Shown here piece after piece: positions 59,246-64,000 of a stretch of DNA of 64,000 nucleotides. The DNA comes from Cryptomeria japonica (Eukaryota > Streptophyta > Pinopsida > Cupressales > Cupressaceae). The notes under the pieces were generated by a model, which worked only from the letters and a program-made list of their open reading frames with translations, was not told where the DNA came from and did not search any database. The stretch spans positions 238,378,422 through 238,442,421 of the forward strand of contig NC_081406.1 in the NCBI RefSeq assembly GCF_030272615.1, written 5' to 3'. The position numbers and the translations under genes are program-made. The first letter of the stretch is position 1. Each line of letters opens with the position of its first letter.

Positions 59246-61290
59246 ATACATATATATATTATACTATTATCCAATTTACAAAAGTAAACTCATAAGTACG
59301 ATATTTCATACATTTATACATATCTGAACATAAAGAACATATAAACCTATGATCAATATTCATATCTAACCCATTAGCAAAATAATTTTACTTTAAAATA
59401 AGACATAATATTTCACATTCACTCATGTAACTTGGATTTAATTCAATCATCGCTCAAATCATGCAATAAATGCACATGTATAAACATTTAAATCAATCTA
59501 CTACTCATTCCAATTTAAACAAATACTCAAATTAGGTTATTTAAATCATCCATCTTTTCAAGATGCAAATTATAAATCCTAATGTGGTGTGTGAGAGATT
59601 CCATCTACTCTAACGAAATACATGAGCTAAGACAACTCTACCTGAACCATGTTCTCGCCTTCATTTTCATTTGCCAGTTCCTGCATTCACTTACACTCAG
59701 TTGCTCATTAGCAATGACGATCCCAATTTTGCAAAAAAAAATATTACTGATCATTCAATTGTATATAGATCATTTCAGTGCATTCGATCTCCTATCTTAT
59801 TTCATTAACAATTCCAATTTCATTTGCGAAAAATTAAACATCATTTTCCTAATTAAATAATTATGAAAAAATAGGGTTCGTGACAAATTTAAAAATATTA
59901 ATAATAAAGCTAGTTAAAGTATTAAATTAATATTGTTAGATTCTATAATTTGAGTCCTACCAATGAGTATTTTCAAAAAATATCTTTGATTGGATAAATG
60001 TGGAGTTGAAGATCCAATTTTATTGAATTTACCTCAAAAGATGGATTAGGCTACCATTCCATGGTTTTAAATCAATGGGTTTTAGTCAAAACCATTCCAC
60101 CCAAAACATATGAATGTCAAAATTGAAGTTGATATCAAATGATGTTGGAATTTTTTTTTCTATCATGTTTAACTATTTTGATTAGAAATATTTTGACTTA
60201 AATCCATTTTGCAATTTTGGTGCCACATAGTTTTAGTCACAACTATTTCACATGAAAATATTTCACTAGCTAAAAGTGGGATAAAACTCTAGTCTATCAC
60301 ACTAATATAAATTACAAGTTGGGGCACCTTTTTCCAAGATGCCACAATAAACAAATCTAAATCAATTAAATTAAGTGATGGGTACTAGTTTGACAATTTA
60401 GAGGTCATGTCTGTCAAAGATTGTAATTATGGTGGATTTATTGACTTGAGTACTACAATGATCACCATTAGCCTACCATGTTGAAATTAGAGGTCAAAAT
60501 TCATGTCAACATCTATCATTACCATGACTTTTGCTTCTCTCTTCGTCCTACCTCTAGAACTTCTATGAGACTTGTAATATCTTTAAAAAAATGATTCTAC
60601 TATTCAACTTAAAATCATAATATGATCATCATTAAGACTCATAACCAACTTTTTGTTTCAATCATTTAACTAATATTAACTCATTATTTAAAAACTAAAC
60701 AAATTGTCTTTACCTAATGAAATATATAAAGTAATTTTAAACTTCAATTTTTAAGATTATAAAATTTAATATAAACATTTTATAATTAATTAGCATGTCA
60801 ACCGTGTTAAATGTTTTTTTTTCCTATGAACAAATATTTTCTTTAGTAGGTATTGTATTCTTTCTTCCATTCAAAAGTGTCCCGAAATTTCAGCAGTTCG
60901 GATGTCTACTTTTTATTCGTTTGATTTCATTTCTCCTCAAGTTATTGACCTTAAAATAGGCCAGCTTGCATATTTCATTATAAACGTATACATTGTACTA
61001 GTGATTCCATCAAAATGGACCTAAAACTAAATATATGGAAAACTGCGTACTGGGGTGAGTAAATTAGCTTAAATTTGGTATAAAGTTCAAGTGACGCAAA
61101 CGTGCAACAGTAACGTAAGCCTGCAATAGTAAGATCTACTTGTGGGGGCCGTGGCGTTAAGTAGAACGTGCTGTTGAAAAGAGGGTAACCAAATACAGCC
61201 TTAAATGTTTCTAGAATTCAATGCGTTTTTCACACCAATAACAAGCAAAGTTCTCAAGAAATTGAATATTTTTATCTACATCAAGTACTC
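59246..61290. other. Upstream intergenic region of the GRAS gene
   Basis: AT-rich, no retroelement ends and no coding frame that I can support. Contrast with the dense nesting left of 47 kb. Confidence 0.5.
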
Positions 61291-61291
61291 A

Positions 61292-61300
61292 TATATTATA
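61292..61300 (+). promoter_or_regulatory. Possible TATA box of the GRAS gene
   Basis: TATATTATA, 86 bp before the ATG. No ATG lies between it and the start codon. Position and sequence fit a plant TATA box, but AT-rich sequence makes chance matches common. Confidence 0.4.
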
Positions 61301-61385
61301 GCCATAGACACATTCAATTAGCCAACGGTACTTTGTGTTTCGTTCTGTTCGGTGAAGTAATTTTGATTGCAGTAAGAGAAATAAA

Positions 61386-62834
61386 ATGGAAGATTGCATT
61401 TTCCTCGATGAATTCAACTGGGATGCTATTCTGGAGGAGTTTGATGCAACTCAACAGGATCAAGACCTTTTGTGTGATTTCATGCTCGAGAGTGATGATC
61501 AGGAGATTATCAATACAGCGATAGAAGAGCAGATAAATCATCAGGAGCACTTCAGTTGCTCTGAGAAGATGAATGATCAGGAGCACTTCAGTTGCTCGGA
61601 GGAGATGAATGATCAGGAGCACTTCAGTTGCTCTGAACATGAAATTATGGGATCCTTGAATTGCTCAAGCGAAAACGAGTACAAAGGATTGAGAGTTTTA
61701 CATCTTTTACTTGCATGTGCCGAGGGAATTTCTGAGGGAACCTCTGATGTTGTTGAGATTACTCTTTGCAGGTTGAGAGAACTGGTTGCTCCCACTGGTT
61801 CTGTCCTTGAGAGGGTGGCTTTTTACTTATATAATAGCCTTATTCAGAGGATTAGCCCTGTGGGTCAAATGGAAATGGACTTGTTGAGTCTAAGGAGATC
61901 AGAGCATTTTATGGGAGCTTTTAGTTTGCTTCACCAAGGATACCCTTATACCAGAATGGCCCATTTCACTGCAAATCAAAGCATAATGGAGGCTGTGAAG
62001 GCTGCGAGCCATGATAGAAACAGCAAGAAAAGAATCCATATTGTCGATTTTGATATTATGGAGGGCATGCAATGGCCGCCTCTAATGGAAGCCATGATTG
62101 CTAACAAGATTGCAGTTGGGCACTTGAAAATTACTGCAATCAAGTGGGAGGAGGATGAATTGATGGGAAAGCATACAGGAAGAAGGTTGTGTGAGTATGC
62201 AGAATCCCTTGGGATTCCTTTTACTTTCCACGAAAACGAATTGAAGGATTTGAACAACATTTATTTAGAGGAGGAGGAGATCGTAATGGCGAACTGCATG
62301 AGCGAGCTTCCACATATGTCGACGCAAAGGAGCAAAGCGAAGGTCTCAGAATTCATTCATGGCGTCAGTTGTCTCCGTCCTGCTATTCTAACTGTGGGAG
62401 TGGGAGCTTCATTTGAATGTGAAAGCAACTTCTTTTTCAGCCGTTTTGTTCAGTGCCTGCAATACTCTTGCGCCATGTTAGACTCTTTGGAAGCGGAAGT
62501 CGCAGAACATCCACTTGCAAGAGCAGTGATAGAGAGAATTTTCATCGCGCCAATGATAATGCGTACGTTGGCGTGCCAAGAGAAAGGATCGAACGTGGCT
62601 GATATTGCATTTCACGCTGGTTTTAAAGTTGGTGCTGTAAGTGAGGAGAATAGAATCCAAGCCAGGGCATTGATTTCTCGTCAAGCAGGAAAATGCTATG
62701 GATTAGAAGGGCGGGGAGATGGCGGGCTCTGTCTGACATGGGCTTCAATTCCTTTGTTGTGTGTTTATGTCTGGAATACACCTTCCCCAGGTCTGCAAGG
62801 AGTAAACAGTGGGTTTTATGAATACTATTATTAG
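61386..62834 (+). CDS. GRAS-family transcriptional regulator, NSP2-like
   Basis: Single-exon, intact, 482 residues. The ATG context AAATAAAATGG is good and it is the first ATG after the TATA-like box. GRAS domain from about residue 100: leucine-rich region LRVLHLLLACAEGISEG, VHIID block IHIVDFDIMEGMQW (217-230), LHRII region with GRRLCEYAESLGIPF, PFYRE-like FFFSRFVQCLQYSCAMLDSL and RVIERIF-type block, and SAW block LCLTWASIPLLCVYVW (448-463). VHIVDFDIMEGMQW, ANCMSELPHMS and YSCAMLDSLEA resemble the NSP2 branch. The SAW block and normal length argue for a working protein. In flowering plants NSP2 acts in the nucleus with NSP1 in symbiosis signalling and strigolactone synthesis; applying that here is inference. 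Residues 51-86 are three tandem 12-residue repeats. Confidence 0.9.
   Translation: MEDCIFLDEFNWDAILEEFDATQQDQDLLCDFMLESDDQEIINTAIEEQINHQEHFSCSEKMNDQEHFSCSEEMNDQEHFSCSEHEIMGSLNCSSENEYKGLRVLHLLLACAEGISEGTSDVVEITLCRLRELVAPTGSVLERVAFYLYNSLIQRISPVGQMEMDLLSLRRSEHFMGAFSLLHQGYPYTRMAHFTANQSIMEAVKAASHDRNSKKRIHIVDFDIMEGMQWPPLMEAMIANKIAVGHLKITAIKWEEDELMGKHTGRRLCEYAESLGIPFTFHENELKDLNNIYLEEEEIVMANCMSELPHMSTQRSKAKVSEFIHGVSCLRPAILTVGVGASFECESNFFFSRFVQCLQYSCAMLDSLEAEVAEHPLARAVIERIFIAPMIMRTLACQEKGSNVADIAFHAGFKVGAVSEENRIQARALISRQAGKCYGLEGRGDGGLCLTWASIPLLCVYVWNTPSPGLQGVNSGFYEYYY
61536..61643 (+). repeat. Three 36-bp tandem repeats in the GRAS coding region
   Basis: Codes NHQEHFSCSEKM, NDQEHFSCSEEM and NDQEHFSCSEHE. 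In frame, in the variable N-terminal part before the GRAS domain. Confidence 0.95.
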
Positions 62835-63140
62835 GTTTCAAGCTGGGTTTGTTGATTACAAGGTCTGTGATCTAAGATCATTCATCATGGAAGGCAGTTT
62901 GATTTGTTGAGTGCAATTGACGACGATGATGGTCTGTAATATAGGATCATTCATCATGATTCAAATTTTTGGAGATACATTGAATGATTTTGACAGATTA
63001 GATCTTTTGCACATGATGTTTTACCGAAGGTAACTCATGTGTAAATTAGATATATATTTATTCAAATTATTGTAATCTCTTATATAAAGACCAAATATCC
63101 AACATCTATGCATTCCTAATTATTTTCCTATAATAAAAAT
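62835..63140 (+). other. 3' untranslated region of the GRAS gene (probable)
   Basis: A 28-bp near-repeat (GGTCTGTRATMTARGATCAT start) lies at 62862-62889 and 62931-62958, 69 bp apart. AATAAA at 63132-63137 could be the polyadenylation signal; other AT-rich signals exist closer. Confidence 0.4.
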
Positions 63141-64000
63141 AACTCACAAAATTTATATTTCTAAATATATAACAGATAAAATAATTCTAAAATTAAATGA
63201 AAATAGTTTATGAATAAAAAAGAATTTCATATAATTATTTATGAGTAAAATAGTTTATGAATAGATGTCCAGATATATTTTTCTAAACCTACCTATGCGG
63301 GTCATTATCGTAATGATATCTCTACTCTCTACATTCCTGACAGACTGCAGTTATTTTGGCTCCAAAATGTCAAATTATACACTGACATGTTATTACAAAA
63401 TCTAATGCAACTAGCCTAACTTACATATTATGCACACCATACCCATTTTGAAGCCAAAATCCCACATGCACATGCGTAGAACAAAGCATTTCATCTCGTC
63501 CATCCATGTCTCTATCAAAACTAAACTTCTGTCGGAAATAACTCTCTCTGTGAAGTAATATTTATTTGCTTGAATGCACACCACAACTGGACAATAAGAA
63601 TATGCTTAGACATTTATTTTGAGTTGGTGTGATTTTAATTTTTGACGGTTTGCGTGAAAGGCTGCAGTTTGTCTGTATTCGTAATATGAGTTATGTTTTC
63701 AGTAACAGCACGAGATTGTCTGAAATATTTCTGGAGGTAGATATACTTATAACTTGAATAGCATTCACCACGGTCGATAAAATGATCGACAGGTGTAATG
63801 TACATATTTTTAGAATGTGTAATGTTTGCATTTATTTTGGCTGCAAAATGATAGTACTATGGATTGATGCACGTTTTATATTATCGATTTTGCAATAAAC
63901 GGTTGCGATTGACTAACACGTCGCTATCACACTGTACGGAAAATCCATTTTGGAACCAGAATAACCACGGCTCTTGACCACTGTTTTGTATAAAATTTAT
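63141..64000. other. Downstream region with recurrent ATTTTGGCTCCAAAAT-like palindromes
   Basis: Variants near 63352, 63444, 63833 and 63945. No coding frame. Confidence 0.45.

Noticed and set aside
59017-59287. Open frames on both strands near the right end of the TIR element
   Set aside because: They result from the GC-rich palindrome array; no family resemblance.
1-64000. tRNA or rRNA genes
   Set aside because: I saw no cloverleaf with A and B boxes or rRNA core sequence; the TGGTATCAGAGC matches are primer binding sites.

Overview
This is a plant nuclear window, most likely from a gymnosperm such as a conifer. The evidence is layer upon layer of old, mutated LTR retrotransposons (Ty1/copia, Ty3/gypsy and pol-less types), AT-rich spacers, and only one intact host gene: a GRAS regulator of the NSP2 type at 61386-62834 (+). 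The species assignment is inference.

Layout. 1-2509: 3' end of a forward copia element with its 3' LTR. 2510-9657: an unusual reverse-strand element (called D') with a long non-pol reading frame, split by a forward LTR that itself holds a solo LTR (4486-5686, perfect 5-bp target duplication). 9658-34405: reverse copia element B; its LTR carries a solo LTR (10211-11269), and its RT is split by a 19-kb reverse gypsy element G1 (13068-32171). G1 is split twice inside its integrase: by the pol-less element C (19025-26783) and by D (14855-18473), which carries a decayed PPR-like gene. Joining the flanks restores the integrase reading frame at both sites. 34406-35630: AT-rich spacer. About 35631-47166: reverse copia element E, split by a forward Tnt1-like copia element H (36536-41517) and by an unclassified piece (42816-43780). 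47167-48727 and 56308-61300: low-copy-looking host DNA, holding reverse copia element F (48728-56307, two 1578-bp LTRs, perfect TAACC duplication) and a TIR element (58050-59245). 61386-62834: the GRAS gene.

All copia and gypsy pol frames seen are broken, mostly by in-frame stops of the CAG/CAA/CGA to TAG/TAA/TGA type, as expected from deamination of methylated cytosine. The least decayed are F and H.

The strongest candidate for something undescribed is element C. It has normal LTRs, a tRNA-Met primer site and a polypurine tract, but no protease, RT, RNase H or integrase. Instead it has a 426-codon gag-like frame with four CCHC-type knuckles and a separate 1112-codon frame with a globular N-terminal part, a basic linker, a Lys/Glu-rich tract and a helical C-terminal part. 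D' carries another long non-pol frame. Several families share LTR blocks (a G-rich/C-rich terminus box and a GGGAAAAACCACGGTGGG box), which would fit helper-dependent amplification.
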